Positions 1 through 8,447 of a stretch of DNA of 21,473 bases are shown in pieces. The position numbers were made by a program, and so were the translations under genes. The stretch is from Fusobacteriaceae bacterium (GTDB lineage Bacteria > Fusobacteriota > Fusobacteriia > Fusobacteriales > Fusobacteriaceae), in assembly GCA_016938425.1 (NCBI GenBank), contig JAFGUR010000099.1, forward strand, positions 1 to 21,473, written 5' to 3'. Each line of letters starts with the position of its first letter. Position 1 is the stretch's first letter. The notes below the pieces were generated by a model. That model was not told the DNA's origin. It ran no database searches and was given only the letters and a program-made list of their open reading frames with translations.

Positions 1-18
1 AAATTAATAAAAATCTAG

Positions 19-83
19 TTTTTATACTTATAGGAAATTATAAACCTTAATGTAATAAGTATGAATCTAAATGTGATAGAACC
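19..83. repeat. IS-end-like dispersed repeat, copy A
   Basis: This 65-base stretch aligns without gaps to 17755-17819, in the same orientation. I count about 50 of 65 identical positions, and nearly all differences are transitions. Read on the minus strand from base 83 it begins GGTTCTATCACATTTA, while the other copy begins GGCTCTGTCATATTTA. A GG-C/T-TCT start resembles the termini of ISL3-type insertion sequences. No transposase gene is visible, so this is either a decayed IS end or another small repeat. The similarity is seen directly; the IS assignment is inference. Confidence 0.6.
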
Positions 84-159
84 TGCTTTCTTATTTAAAG
101 TAAAGTGACGGTGTTAAAAAGTTGATAAGTTTAAAATAAATAAAAAATAGGAGGTACAA

Positions 160-3100
160 GTGGAAAGAAAAAAAAGTAATTTAAAAAAGTTTATTATTGG
201 AATGATTTTATTGTGTTTTCAAGCTTTTTCAGCAGTTGAAACTAGTATTGAAAATTGGAATCAAAGTGCATTTGGGGATTTGGGAGGGCAAAACAATATA
301 ACAAAAGAAAATTTTGTTATAGAAAAACTAGGTAAAGACAAAGTGGCTATGTCAGTAGCTGGGAATAAAGGAAAAATATCAAGTGGAAGTGATGGGTTGT
401 TTTTTCTTTATGATACTTTATCTAAGAATGAGAATTTTGAATTAAAAGCCAAAGTTAATATTGAAAATTATGATAAAAATAATCAAGTTTCTTTTGGTTT
501 AATGGTAAGGGATAAAGTTTTAATTGATACAAGTGCTAAAATATCAGATGATTGCATTGCCTTAGGGCCATTAGGTTTAGCTGCAGATACAAGCATATCT
601 TTTAACAGAAAAAATGGAATCTTAGAAAAAAAAGGAAATTATTTAAAGAAACCATCAGTAGGAGATAAATTAGATTTTAGTTTGAAAAAAATGGGGAATT
701 TATATTTATTAAAAGTTGGAAATCAAGAAAACGTAGTAATTAATAATTTTGATTTTACTGGAGATAATTTATATGTTGGGCTTTTTGTTGCTAGAAATGC
801 AAAAGTTACTTTTGAAAATATATCATTAGAAAGAAATATTGAAAAGCCAGAAAGTTTAAAAATAAATAATTTGAAGAAAACTAAATATCTTCTAGGAGAA
901 AATATTTCTTTAAAAGATTTGGAAGTAAAAGCTATATATAAAAATGGACAAGAAAAAACTCTAAACAGTTCAGAGTATGTTGTGACTAATTATTCTAATG
1001 ATAAAGTTGGGGAAAAAATAATCGAATTTAATTTTAATGGAGCAAAAAAAGAAGTTGAAATAGAAGTTTTACCATTAAAATTATCAGAAATAGAAATTGT
1101 ATATGAGCCAATTAAAACAAAGTATTACATGCTAGATTTTTTTTCTGAAGAAGGCCTAGTAGTAAATGCTGTTTATAACAATGGTTATAAAAAAGAAGAG
1201 ATTACGAAGGAAAAATATGATATTTTTATAGATGGAAAACAACAAACTTCAGAAAATCCTTATATTTTTAATAAAAGTGGTAATTATAAAGTTACTTTAA
1301 TTTCAAAAGAAGATAAAAATGTAACAAAAACATTTAATATAAGTGTAAATAATGCAAAGCTTAAAAAGCTAGAAATAAGAAAACAACCTTTAAAGACAAA
1401 GTATTTTATAGGAGAAAACTTAGATTTAAATGGATTAGTTGTTTATGCAATATATAGTGATAATAAAGAAGTTAAATTATCTAAAGATGAATTAACAATT
1501 AATTCTTTGGATACAAGCATTGTAGGAGAGAAAAATATAAAAATCTCTTATAAAGGAAAAAGTGAAAAATTAAAATTTAATGTTAAAAAGAAAGATCCAG
1601 TTTCTTTAGTTGTAAGTAAATATCCAAAAACAACTTTTTCAAAAGATGAAAAAGTTAATTTTACAGGTATGGAAATTTCAATTTTGTATGATAATGGTGA
1701 AACTCAAAAAATCGAAGATTTTAAAGTAGATAAAAGCCAGATAAAAGAAGGATTTGTAGGAGAATATATTGCTACAATTGAAAAAGAAGGGGTAAAAAGT
1801 ACAAAATTGGGAGTAAGCATAAGAGAAACAGCAACTCCTAAATGGGAAGGAATAGTTTTTGGACAATCTACAGTAAAAGAGAAAAATTCTATTAAAGTAG
1901 AAAAAGATAAAGTTGTAATAGAAGCTTTAGAAGGTGGGGGGAAAATAACAGGAGACCATGATGGAATAAGCTTTTATTATACAGAATTAGACGCAGAAAA
2001 AGATAATTTTACTTTAACAGCTGATATAAAAGTTTTAAACTACGCTAAAAATCCTCATGATGGGCAAGAGGCTTTTGGAATAATGGCTAGAGATGTAATC
2101 GGACAAAATTTAGATTCTGCTGTAGTAGCATCAAATATTGGAGCTATTGGTGGCTTTAGTGGTGGAAGTAAAGATTTAAATGGAATTCAATTATATTCAA
2201 GAAGTGGAGTCGAAAATCTTTCTGGGAAAGGGAGTTTAGGAATTGAGAAAATGATGATTTCTGAATTTAAAAAAATGCCCAAAGGAGATAGCTTTAAATT
2301 GACTCTTTCAAAGACAAATTCTGGATTTGTTGGAAAAATTGGAGATGGGAAAGAATTTTTTATATTTGCACCTGAAATATTAAAAACTCAAAATAATAAA
2401 ATGTATGTAGGATTTTTTACAGCTAGATTAGCAACAATTGAGGTTTCTAACATTTCTTTAGTTGTTTCTTCAAGTAAAACAGATGAACCTAAAATGAAAG
2501 AACCTAAAAAAGCAGTTGAACCTAAAATAGTAATAGAGTCTTTGAAAAAAACATCTGAAAAAAATTATGATTTAGTTGTAAAATCTAATGTAACAGGTTC
2601 ATTAAGTGTGAAGTTGGGAAATAATTACATTTTGGAAAATAGAAATGTTATAAAAGATGAAAAGATATTTGTAAAAGCGATTTTAAAAGAAAATGATTTG
2701 AATAAGTTTAGAATTATATTTTCTCCAGAAGAAACTGAATATTTAACAAATTATAATAAAATTATAGAAAATTTTGAAGTTGAGAATAGAAAGTATCAAG
2801 AAAATAAAAATATTTATGTCAGTACAAAAGGAACAAGTTTAGGAGATGGTTCCATAGAAAAACCTTTAGATTTAGATACAGCTATTGATTTTGTTTTACC
2901 AGGTCAAAAAATCATAGTTAAGGAAGGGCATTATATGAGAAATAAACCCTTAGTAATTTCAAAATATAATGATGGAACAGATAAAAAAATGAAATTTCTT
3001 ATTGGAGAATCTGGGAAAAAGATAGTAATAGATTTTAATAAAGCTAGTGAAGGAGTAATTCATAGTGGGAATTATTGGCACATATATAATATAGAATTTA

Positions 3101-3912
3101 AATCTTCTGCACCAAATACAAAAGGATATGGATTGGGAGGAAGTGATAATATTATTGAACTTTGTAAATTTTATGAAAATGGAGATACTGGATTACAAAT
3201 AAGTAGAACAGATATAGCGGCTACAAATAAAGAATGGCCTTCAAATAATTTGATTTTGAATTGTACTTCTTTTGATAATAGAGATCCAGCAGAAAATAAT
3301 GCTGATGGATTTGCAGCTAAATTGACTGTGGGAGAAGGGAATGTATTTGATGGATGTATCTCTCATAACAATATTGATGATGGATGGGACTTGTACACCA
3401 AATTAGGAACTGGAGCAATTGGAGCAGTTATAATAAGAAATTCTGTTGCATATAATAATGGGTATTTGCAAGGAAATACTGCTGGAAGTAGTGCAGGAGA
3501 TGGGAATGGATTTAAACTAGGTGGAGAAGGAATAAAAGTAGAACATTTAATAGAGAATAGTCTGGCTTTTGGTAATACTGCAGATGGATTTACAAGTAAC
3601 AGTAATCCAGGGGTAAAAGCGAAAAATAATATATCTTTTAACAACCTTAGAAATATAAGCTTTGCTACTTATGGAGATATAAAACCTGAATTTTTTATTG
3701 AAAATTTTATTTCATTTCATAAAGATAGTGATTTAAAATCAATAGATGATTTTATATACAAAGAAAATGAAAATAAGACAAACTATATATTTAAAAATGG
3801 AAAGAGTGTTAATAGTTTTGGGGCTCAATTATCAAAAGAATTTTACGAAAATTTTGAAGTGATAAAGAAAGTTGATAGAAAATCAAATGGAGAAATAAAT
3901 TTTGATTTTTAA
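160..3912 (+). CDS. Secreted multidomain pectate lyase, PL9 family
   Basis: Predicted secreted PL9 lyase cleaving polygalacturonate by beta-elimination (1250 aa). The GTG start is set by AGGAGGT four bases upstream. Residues 1-25 form a signal peptide ending FSA, with no lipobox. Next come an accessory beta-sandwich-like module (about 30-225) and four tandem bacterial Ig-like repeats (Big_3 type) at about 233-307, 308-400, 401-479 and 480-556, each with a KTKY/GE...L...V.A.Y.NG pattern. A second copy of the accessory module spans about 562-770, followed by an EPK-rich linker and a small beta region. The PL9 beta-helix runs from about 885 to the end. D1049, D1073, D1074 and D1077 have the same spacing as the calcium-binding Asp set of Pel9A (D209, D233, D234, D237), and K1119 in GNGFKLG is the likely catalytic base. 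The domain pattern is visible; the enzyme class comes from family knowledge. No convincing promoter was found in bases 1-159. Confidence 0.92.
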   Translation: MERKKSNLKKFIIGMILLCFQAFSAVETSIENWNQSAFGDLGGQNNITKENFVIEKLGKDKVAMSVAGNKGKISSGSDGLFFLYDTLSKNENFELKAKVNIENYDKNNQVSFGLMVRDKVLIDTSAKISDDCIALGPLGLAADTSISFNRKNGILEKKGNYLKKPSVGDKLDFSLKKMGNLYLLKVGNQENVVINNFDFTGDNLYVGLFVARNAKVTFENISLERNIEKPESLKINNLKKTKYLLGENISLKDLEVKAIYKNGQEKTLNSSEYVVTNYSNDKVGEKIIEFNFNGAKKEVEIEVLPLKLSEIEIVYEPIKTKYYMLDFFSEEGLVVNAVYNNGYKKEEITKEKYDIFIDGKQQTSENPYIFNKSGNYKVTLISKEDKNVTKTFNISVNNAKLKKLEIRKQPLKTKYFIGENLDLNGLVVYAIYSDNKEVKLSKDELTINSLDTSIVGEKNIKISYKGKSEKLKFNVKKKDPVSLVVSKYPKTTFSKDEKVNFTGMEISILYDNGETQKIEDFKVDKSQIKEGFVGEYIATIEKEGVKSTKLGVSIRETATPKWEGIVFGQSTVKEKNSIKVEKDKVVIEALEGGGKITGDHDGISFYYTELDAEKDNFTLTADIKVLNYAKNPHDGQEAFGIMARDVIGQNLDSAVVASNIGAIGGFSGGSKDLNGIQLYSRSGVENLSGKGSLGIEKMMISEFKKMPKGDSFKLTLSKTNSGFVGKIGDGKEFFIFAPEILKTQNNKMYVGFFTARLATIEVSNISLVVSSSKTDEPKMKEPKKAVEPKIVIESLKKTSEKNYDLVVKSNVTGSLSVKLGNNYILENRNVIKDEKIFVKAILKENDLNKFRIIFSPEETEYLTNYNKIIENFEVENRKYQENKNIYVSTKGTSLGDGSIEKPLDLDTAIDFVLPGQKIIVKEGHYMRNKPLVISKYNDGTDKKMKFLIGESGKKIVIDFNKASEGVIHSGNYWHIYNIEFKSSAPNTKGYGLGGSDNIIELCKFYENGDTGLQISRTDIAATNKEWPSNNLILNCTSFDNRDPAENNADGFAAKLTVGEGNVFDGCISHNNIDDGWDLYTKLGTGAIGAVIIRNSVAYNNGYLQGNTAGSSAGDGNGFKLGGEGIKVEHLIENSLAFGNTADGFTSNSNPGVKAKNNISFNNLRNISFATYGDIKPEFFIENFISFHKDSDLKSIDDFIYKENENKTNYIFKNGKSVNSFGAQLSKEFYENFEVIKKVDRKSNGEINFDF

Positions 3913-3917
3913 AAAAA

Positions 3918-4152
3918 TGTAACTGCTCAGAGATAACAATCATGGTAAAATCAAAGTTTTGTAGGAGTGGTGAGGAGTAATCCTTGCTGCAGGTGCAGGC
4001 TACGCCCAATGTCTCAACTTAGTGATTATAGCAACCTCTATTAAATCTCCCACTGGAAAGGGAAGACTTGGAGCTTTAAGTTTTTTAGATGTCCGAGTAG
4101 TTAAAATTAAAAAAAGTTATTATAAAGGTCATGAGAATGGCCTTTTTATTTG
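3918..4152 (+). ncRNA. Candidate structured RNA of unknown class
   Basis: This non-coding stretch is richer in G and C than its surroundings. AACTGCTC (3921-3928) pairs with GAGTAGTT (4095-4102), closing a domain of about 180 nt. Inside are a hairpin at 3969-3988 with a GTAA (GNRA) loop, a hairpin at 4048-4063 (TCCC/GGGA), and a 7-bp hairpin at 4063-4084. An intrinsic terminator follows at 4124-4149. A weak promoter (TTGATA at 3872-3877, TAAATT at 3896-3901) in the end of the lyase gene could start it. It is not RNase P, tmRNA, a lysine, cobalamin or THF riboswitch, or a T-box by the core motifs I know. It could be an sRNA, an unrecognised riboswitch-like element, or the structured 3' UTR of the lyase mRNA. 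Confidence 0.5.
4124..4149 (+). terminator. Intrinsic terminator of the candidate RNA
   Basis: GGTCAT (4127-4132) and ATGGCC (4137-4142) form a stem with a GAGA tetraloop. It is extended by A-T pairs and followed by TTTTTATT. It would stop transcripts of the upstream RNA or lyase before the methylesterase promoter. Confidence 0.85.
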
Positions 4153-4196
4153 TAAAAATTATATAAAAGCAAAAAATATCAAAAAAAAGGAAGAAA

Positions 4197-4217
4197 TTCA
4201 AATTCAATTTATTTGAA
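4197..4217. promoter_or_regulatory. Inverted repeat, candidate operator for the pectin operon
   Basis: TTCAAAT (4197-4203) and ATTTGAA (4211-4217) are perfect inverted arms with a 7-base spacer. With one mismatch the arms extend to 4193-4221. The right arm covers the -35 element of the promoter at 4213-4241, a typical repressor position. Which protein binds is unknown; the IclR-family protein at 17835-18581 is the only regulator in the window. Confidence 0.45.
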
Positions 4218-4241
4218 ATTCGTTATATATTTGATTATAAA
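4213..4241 (+). promoter_or_regulatory. Sigma70-type promoter of the methylesterase operon
   Basis: TTGAAA (4213-4218), 17 bases, then TATAAA (4236-4241). It lies after the terminator at 4124-4149 and about 55 bases before the TTG start of the methylesterase, so the operon can be transcribed independently of the lyase. Confidence 0.55.
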
Positions 4242-4296
4242 CAACAATAATGAAACAAATAAAATAAAATTAAAACATAAAAGAGGTGAAAATACT

Positions 4297-5211
4297 TTGA
4301 AAAAACAAATAATTGTTTCTCAAGATGGGACAGGAGAGTTTAATAAAATTCAAGAAGCAATTGATTCTATTTGTGATAAAGAAGAAGTAGAAATTTTTGT
4401 TAAAGAAGGTTGTTATTATGAGAAACTAATTTTTAACAAAGATAATGTAACTCTTGTTGGCGAAAATCTTTTAAAAACTATATTAGAATATGATGATTAT
4501 GCATTGAAAAAAGATGAAGAAGGGAAAGAGTATACTACTTATCGAACTTATTCTGTGTGTGTAGAAGGGGAAAATTTTAAAGCAAAAAATATAACTTTTA
4601 GGAATTTTGCAGGGCCAGGAGAAATTGTAGGGCAAGCTGTGGCAGTACAAATTTTGGGAGATAGATGTATTTTTGAAAATTGTAGATTTTTAGCTTTTCA
4701 AGATACTTTTTATACGAAAGGAATAGGCAGTCGTATATATGTGAAAAAATGTTATATAGAAGGAGATATAGATTTTATATTTGGGTCTTCTATTGCTGTA
4801 TTTGAAGAGTGTACAATTTCTAGTATTCATAAAGAAGGTTATGTATCAGCGCCATCTACACCAAAAAATCAAAAATATGGATATCTTTTTGACAGATGTA
4901 ATTTTGTTAGCAACTTGGATTCTGAAACAGTTTATTTGGGGAGGCCGTGGCACCCAGGGGGAGATCCTGATGCTATAGGAAGTGCTGTTTTTAAAAAATG
5001 TAACCTTGGAGAACATATAAAAAAAGAAGGTTTTACAGAAATGAAAGGATTTAGAGCAGAAGATGCTAGGTTTTATGAATTTGAAAATATAGGGGTTGGA
5101 GCAGTAGAACATAATATGAGAAGACAATTAGAAGAGGTAGAAGCAGAGCAGTATACGGCTCAAAATATGCTTCAAGGAAGCGATAATTGGGAATTTTGGA
5201 TAAATTTTTAA
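4297..5211 (+). CDS. Cytoplasmic pectin methylesterase, CE8
   Basis: Predicted to hydrolyse methyl esters of galacturonate residues (304 aa). I choose the TTG at 4297 because AGAGGTG lies eight bases upstream and the protein then begins directly with the CE8 fold (MKKQIIVSQDGTGEF). The same frame is open back to 4213 but the extra residues are lysine- and asparagine-rich and contain no signal peptide. CE8 motifs are present: GQAVA with Q113, QDT with Q135 and acid D136, DFIFG with nucleophile D159, and LGRPW with R216 and W218. The lack of a secretion signal means it probably acts inside the cell on imported methylated oligogalacturonides, unlike most plant-pathogen methylesterases, which are exported. 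It is the first gene of the operon running to the GH28 gene. Confidence 0.93.
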   Translation: MKKQIIVSQDGTGEFNKIQEAIDSICDKEEVEIFVKEGCYYEKLIFNKDNVTLVGENLLKTILEYDDYALKKDEEGKEYTTYRTYSVCVEGENFKAKNITFRNFAGPGEIVGQAVAVQILGDRCIFENCRFLAFQDTFYTKGIGSRIYVKKCYIEGDIDFIFGSSIAVFEECTISSIHKEGYVSAPSTPKNQKYGYLFDRCNFVSNLDSETVYLGRPWHPGGDPDAIGSAVFKKCNLGEHIKKEGFTEMKGFRAEDARFYEFENIGVGAVEHNMRRQLEEVEAEQYTAQNMLQGSDNWEFWINF

Positions 5212-5368
5212 CTGGAGATAACAAAAAAACTAAAAAAAAGGATAAAATTTCTAATGGGAATTAATGGACAAATATAATACAATTAATTCAAGAAAAGGTC
5301 GCATGTAACAAATATAGAACTGAAATTAAACTAAAGATAAGAAAAAATTGAATTAAAGGGGTTAAGGG

Positions 5369-5980
5369 TTGGATACAAAAAAAATAGTGTTATTTTTACT
5401 TGTATCATTAATAGGATTGTTTTATTTAGTTAATATGAGACGTGAACAAAATCAGAGGTTAGTTAAAGAAAAAATAGTTTTTAGATGCATCGTTTCAGAA
5501 AATGATAATTTAGAACTCAATAGAGCGTTAAACTTTTTTTCACAAAAATTAAAAGAAAAAACAAAAGAACAAATTCTGGTAGAGATTTATTATAATGGAG
5601 AATCAGAAAATGCTATTTTAGATAGTGTGAAAATGGGGACAATAGATATAAGTAAAATTAGCATAGGAAATATAAAAATAAAAGATAAAGCAATAAATTT
5701 AATAGAAGGAAAAGAAGATATAATTTTAAATTTAAAAGGTTATGAGGGGCAAATTATTAAAGATAATTTTATTGAAAGAGAACCTATGGCTGTTCCTTTA
5801 GGGTTTTTGACAATATCGAAAAGTAATTTACAATTAAATGTATATATGCTTATTATTTCAAAATTATCTTGGGACAATTTGAATGATGTTCAAAAAAAAT
5901 TGGTAATAGAAGCAGCTAAAGAAACAGAAAATTATTTAAATAATAGATGTTATTATGACAATGGGAGGATAGATGAGTAA
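5369..5980 (+). CDS. Shortened TRAP/DctP-like solute-binding protein, membrane-anchored
   Basis: 203 aa, TTG start preceded by AAGGGG. Residues about 5-22 are a hydrophobic segment without a lipobox or clear cleavage site, so it may stay as an N-terminal anchor. Residues about 35-97 match the N-terminal part of DctP-type binding proteins (family pattern of the VEIYYNG and GTIDIS stretches). The C-terminal part (MLIISKLSWDNLNDVQKK, then EAAKETENYL) matches the C-terminal region of the same family. The middle, which in the family carries the ligand-carboxylate arginine, is largely missing: DctP proteins are usually about 330 aa. The reading frame is intact. No dctQ or dctM membrane genes are present. 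The gene overlaps the next by 8 nt, implying coupled translation. It may be a relic or a reduced binding or accessory protein; function is not established. Confidence 0.65.
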   Translation: MDTKKIVLFLLVSLIGLFYLVNMRREQNQRLVKEKIVFRCIVSENDNLELNRALNFFSQKLKEKTKEQILVEIYYNGESENAILDSVKMGTIDISKISIGNIKIKDKAINLIEGKEDIILNLKGYEGQIIKDNFIEREPMAVPLGFLTISKSNLQLNVYMLIISKLSWDNLNDVQKKLVIEAAKETENYLNNRCYYDNGRIDE

Positions 5981-7085
5981 TATAGAAAAATATTTGGAAA
6001 GTTACTTGAAAAATTATAAGCCATATAAAGGGGAAATGAAGTGGAATTATGAAGATGGATGTACTTTAATTGGAGTAGAAAAAATGTACATGGCAACAGG
6101 GGACAAAAAGTATTATGATTTTATTTATAATTACATGAATAAAAGAATAAATGATAATGGGAAAATTTCTGAGTTTTCATTAACAGAATATAATATAGAT
6201 AATATAAATTCTGGAAAAGTTTTATTTAATCTTTATAAAGAGACTAAAAATGAAAAATACAGAAAAGCAATAGATGAAGTTTATTATCAATTAAAGATTC
6301 AACCGAGAACTTTGGCAGGAGGATTTTGGCATAAATCGAGATATCCTTATCAAGTTTGGTTAGATGGGCTATATATGTCTTTACCTTTTTATGCGCAATA
6401 TGAAACAGAATTTAATAATATGGAGAAATATAGTGATGTTTTTAAACAATTTAAAAACGTAAGAGATTTAATGTATTCAGAAGAATATGGATTATATTAT
6501 CATGGATATGATGAAACAAAAATGATGAATTGGGCTAATAAAGAAACAGGATTGTCACCTAATTTTTGGTTAAGGTCAATTGGATGGTTAGCAATGGCTT
6601 TAATAGATACTATAGAAGTTATGAATGAACAAATTTTTGAATATCATAGAGAATTGCAGAAAATATTTAAAGAATTGATAAAAGGTATTTTGAAGTATCA
6701 AAATCAAAGTGGATTGTGGTATCAAGTGATGGGAAAAGAAGATGAAAAAGGAAATTATTTAGAATCTTCTGGAACACTAATGTTTTCTTATGCTATATTA
6801 AAGGGAGTTAGACTAGGATACCTTCCTGAAGAATATTTAGAAAATGGGAAAAAAGCCTTTGAGGGGACTATAGAAAAATATTTGGTAGATGAAAATGGAG
6901 AAATTAAACTAAAAGGGATTTGTATAATGGCAGGTCTTAATGGAATTGTATCTTTTAATGGTGATAGAGATGGAAGTTATGAATATTATTTATCAGAACC
7001 AGTAGGAGAAGACGATCCTAAGGGAACAGGACCTTTAATGATGGCTTACAGTGAAATTTTAATGATAAACAACAAAAAACTATAA
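5973..7085 (+). CDS. GH105 unsaturated galacturonyl/rhamnogalacturonyl hydrolase
   Basis: 370 aa, the usual length for GH105 (YteR/YesR-like). It removes the 4,5-unsaturated uronic acid that lyases leave at the non-reducing end. Family hallmarks: QVWLDGLYM with the likely catalytic D131, the WLRSIGWLAMAL helix, ESSGTLMFSYAILKG, and EPVGEDDPKGTGPLMMAYSE near the C-terminus. There is no signal peptide, so it acts in the cytoplasm. GGGAGG sits five bases before the ATG, which lies inside the last codons of the preceding gene. Next to a PL9 lyase, the substrate is most likely unsaturated oligogalacturonide or rhamnogalacturonan disaccharide; the exact specificity cannot be read from the sequence. 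Confidence 0.92.
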   Translation: MSNIEKYLESYLKNYKPYKGEMKWNYEDGCTLIGVEKMYMATGDKKYYDFIYNYMNKRINDNGKISEFSLTEYNIDNINSGKVLFNLYKETKNEKYRKAIDEVYYQLKIQPRTLAGGFWHKSRYPYQVWLDGLYMSLPFYAQYETEFNNMEKYSDVFKQFKNVRDLMYSEEYGLYYHGYDETKMMNWANKETGLSPNFWLRSIGWLAMALIDTIEVMNEQIFEYHRELQKIFKELIKGILKYQNQSGLWYQVMGKEDEKGNYLESSGTLMFSYAILKGVRLGYLPEEYLENGKKAFEGTIEKYLVDENGEIKLKGICIMAGLNGIVSFNGDRDGSYEYYLSEPVGEDDPKGTGPLMMAYSEILMINNKKL

Positions 7086-7094
7086 GGAGGAAAC

Positions 7095-8366
7095 ATGAAA
7101 AGATTAGGATTAATTTTATTAGCTATTGCAATGTTAACTATGACTGTTGCATGTGGTAAGAAAAAAGAAAGTGCTGGCGGAAGTTCAGACGGAAAAGTAG
7201 TAATAAGATTTGGATGGTGGGGAGGAGATTCAAGACATAAAGCTACTTTAGAAGCTATTGAATTGTTTAAGAAAAAATATCCAAATATTGATGTAAAACC
7301 AGAATATGCAGGATGGACAGGATATAATGAAAAATTAACAACTCAAATAGTAGGGAATTCAGCACCAGATTTAATGCAAGTAAACTGGAATTTATTATAT
7401 GATTTAGGAGCAGATAAATTTTTAGATTTAAAAGGAACAGATTTAGATTTAAATAATTATCCAGCAGATGCTTTAAAATTAGTTGAAATTGATGGAAAAA
7501 CTGTAGCAGCTCCACTAGGGTTAACAGGAAGGGTATTTTATTATCAAAAAAATTCATTTGATAAAGCAGGAGTTGCAATTCCTAAGTCGTTTGCAGATTT
7601 AAAAGCAGCAGGAAAAGCTTTCCAAGAAAAATTAGGAAAAGGAAACTATCCATTATTCTTAGAAGATTATAGTGCTTTTTTAATGGTTCTATATTACTTA
7701 GAACAAACTACAGGAAAACCTTTTATAGCTAACAACAAAGTTAACTATACAGTTGAGGAATTACAAAAAGGGTTTGATTTTTATTTAGACTTAGTAAAAT
7801 CAGGAGTAACTCCAAGTATAGCAGAATCTCAATCAGGAGGAGTAGTGCCTTATGATCAAGAGCCTAGATGGATAAATGGTCAATTTGCAGGACTTTATGA
7901 ATGGGAGTCGTCAGCTGGGAAAGTATCTGGTTCAGCTCAAGAAGGAACTGAAGTAGTAGTTGGAGGAGTTCCTACTGATTTTGGAAAAGGAGCATTATTT
8001 AATAAAATTTCTATGACTTATGCAATTAATGCAAAATCTAAATATCCAAAAGAAACTGCATTATTATTAAACTTTTTATTAACAGATCCAGAGGCTGTTA
8101 AAGTACAAGGACTTCAAAGAGGAATACCATTAAATAAAGCAGCATTCTCTATCTTAGAAGGAGAAGGAGCATTAAAAGGATTACAATATGAAGGATATAA
8201 AACTGTTGTGGATAATAAAGGTCAAGGAATTAGTGAATACTTTGAAAGCGAAGAATTAAGAAAATACTATAGAACTGTAATGCAAGAATTAGGAACTGTT
8301 ACAGATAGTAAACAAGCAGCAGAAAAAATCACAAAAATGGTAAATGATTTTTTAAATACAAAATAA
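7095..8366 (+). CDS. ABC sugar-binding lipoprotein, oligogalacturonide type (TogB-like)
   Basis: 423 aa extracytoplasmic solute-binding protein, family 1. The N-terminus is a lipoprotein signal with lipobox TVAC, Cys20 being the lipidated residue. The mature start WWGGDSRHKATLEAIELF and the stretch APDLMQVNWNLLYDLG resemble the oligogalacturonide-binding protein TogB of pectinolytic enterobacteria. AGGAGG lies just before the ATG and the gene starts nine bases after the GH105 stop. Together with the two permeases downstream it forms an importer for oligogalacturonides; substrate is inferred from family resemblance and neighbours. Following it is a stable hairpin that could protect its mRNA and raise its level over the permeases. 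Confidence 0.9.
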   Translation: MKRLGLILLAIAMLTMTVACGKKKESAGGSSDGKVVIRFGWWGGDSRHKATLEAIELFKKKYPNIDVKPEYAGWTGYNEKLTTQIVGNSAPDLMQVNWNLLYDLGADKFLDLKGTDLDLNNYPADALKLVEIDGKTVAAPLGLTGRVFYYQKNSFDKAGVAIPKSFADLKAAGKAFQEKLGKGNYPLFLEDYSAFLMVLYYLEQTTGKPFIANNKVNYTVEELQKGFDFYLDLVKSGVTPSIAESQSGGVVPYDQEPRWINGQFAGLYEWESSAGKVSGSAQEGTEVVVGGVPTDFGKGALFNKISMTYAINAKSKYPKETALLLNFLLTDPEAVKVQGLQRGIPLNKAAFSILEGEGALKGLQYEGYKTVVDNKGQGISEYFESEELRKYYRTVMQELGTVTDSKQAAEKITKMVNDFLNTK

Positions 8367-8382
8367 TTGATAGATAAATAAT

Positions 8383-8408
8383 AGAGTGGGGTAAAAATGC
8401 CTCACTCT
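8383..8408 (+). other. Intra-operon mRNA hairpin after the binding protein
   Basis: AGAGTGGGG (8383-8391) pairs with CCTCACTCT (8400-8408) over nine bp with an 8-base loop. No U-run follows, so it is not a complete terminator. Its place between binding protein and permeases matches hairpins that stabilise upstream mRNA in other ABC sugar operons. Confidence 0.6.
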
Positions 8409-8447
8409 AAAAGAAATTTGGCTTTATATTGAGATTAAAGGGTTTTC

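Noticed and set aside
3809..4009. Minus-strand open frame across the lyase end
   Set aside because: It is antisense to the PL9 coding end and candidate RNA, has no recognisable domain and no ribosome-binding site.
4048..4073. Cobalamin-riboswitch-like CCACTG...GGGAAG stretch
   Set aside because: The B12 box and the rest of the conserved core are absent, and the spacing does not fit; the resemblance is short.
4022..4216. A 64-codon open frame inside the non-coding region after the lyase
   Set aside because: It starts inside the structured RNA, runs through its terminator hairpin, has no ribosome-binding site and a low-complexity lysine-rich end. RNA structure explains the region better.
4213..4296. 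Longer methylesterase start at 4213
   Set aside because: The added residues are polar, give no signal peptide, cover the promoter elements, and lack a ribosome-binding site, whereas TTG at 4297 has AGAGGTG at good spacing.
5273..5278. TATAAT before the DctP-like gene as a promoter
   Set aside because: No acceptable -35 at 16-18 bases upstream; in such AT-rich DNA a lone TATAAT is expected by chance.
7267..7578. Minus-strand open frame within the binding lipoprotein gene
   Set aside because: Leucine-rich shadow of the plus-strand gene caused by AT-rich codon usage; no start signal.
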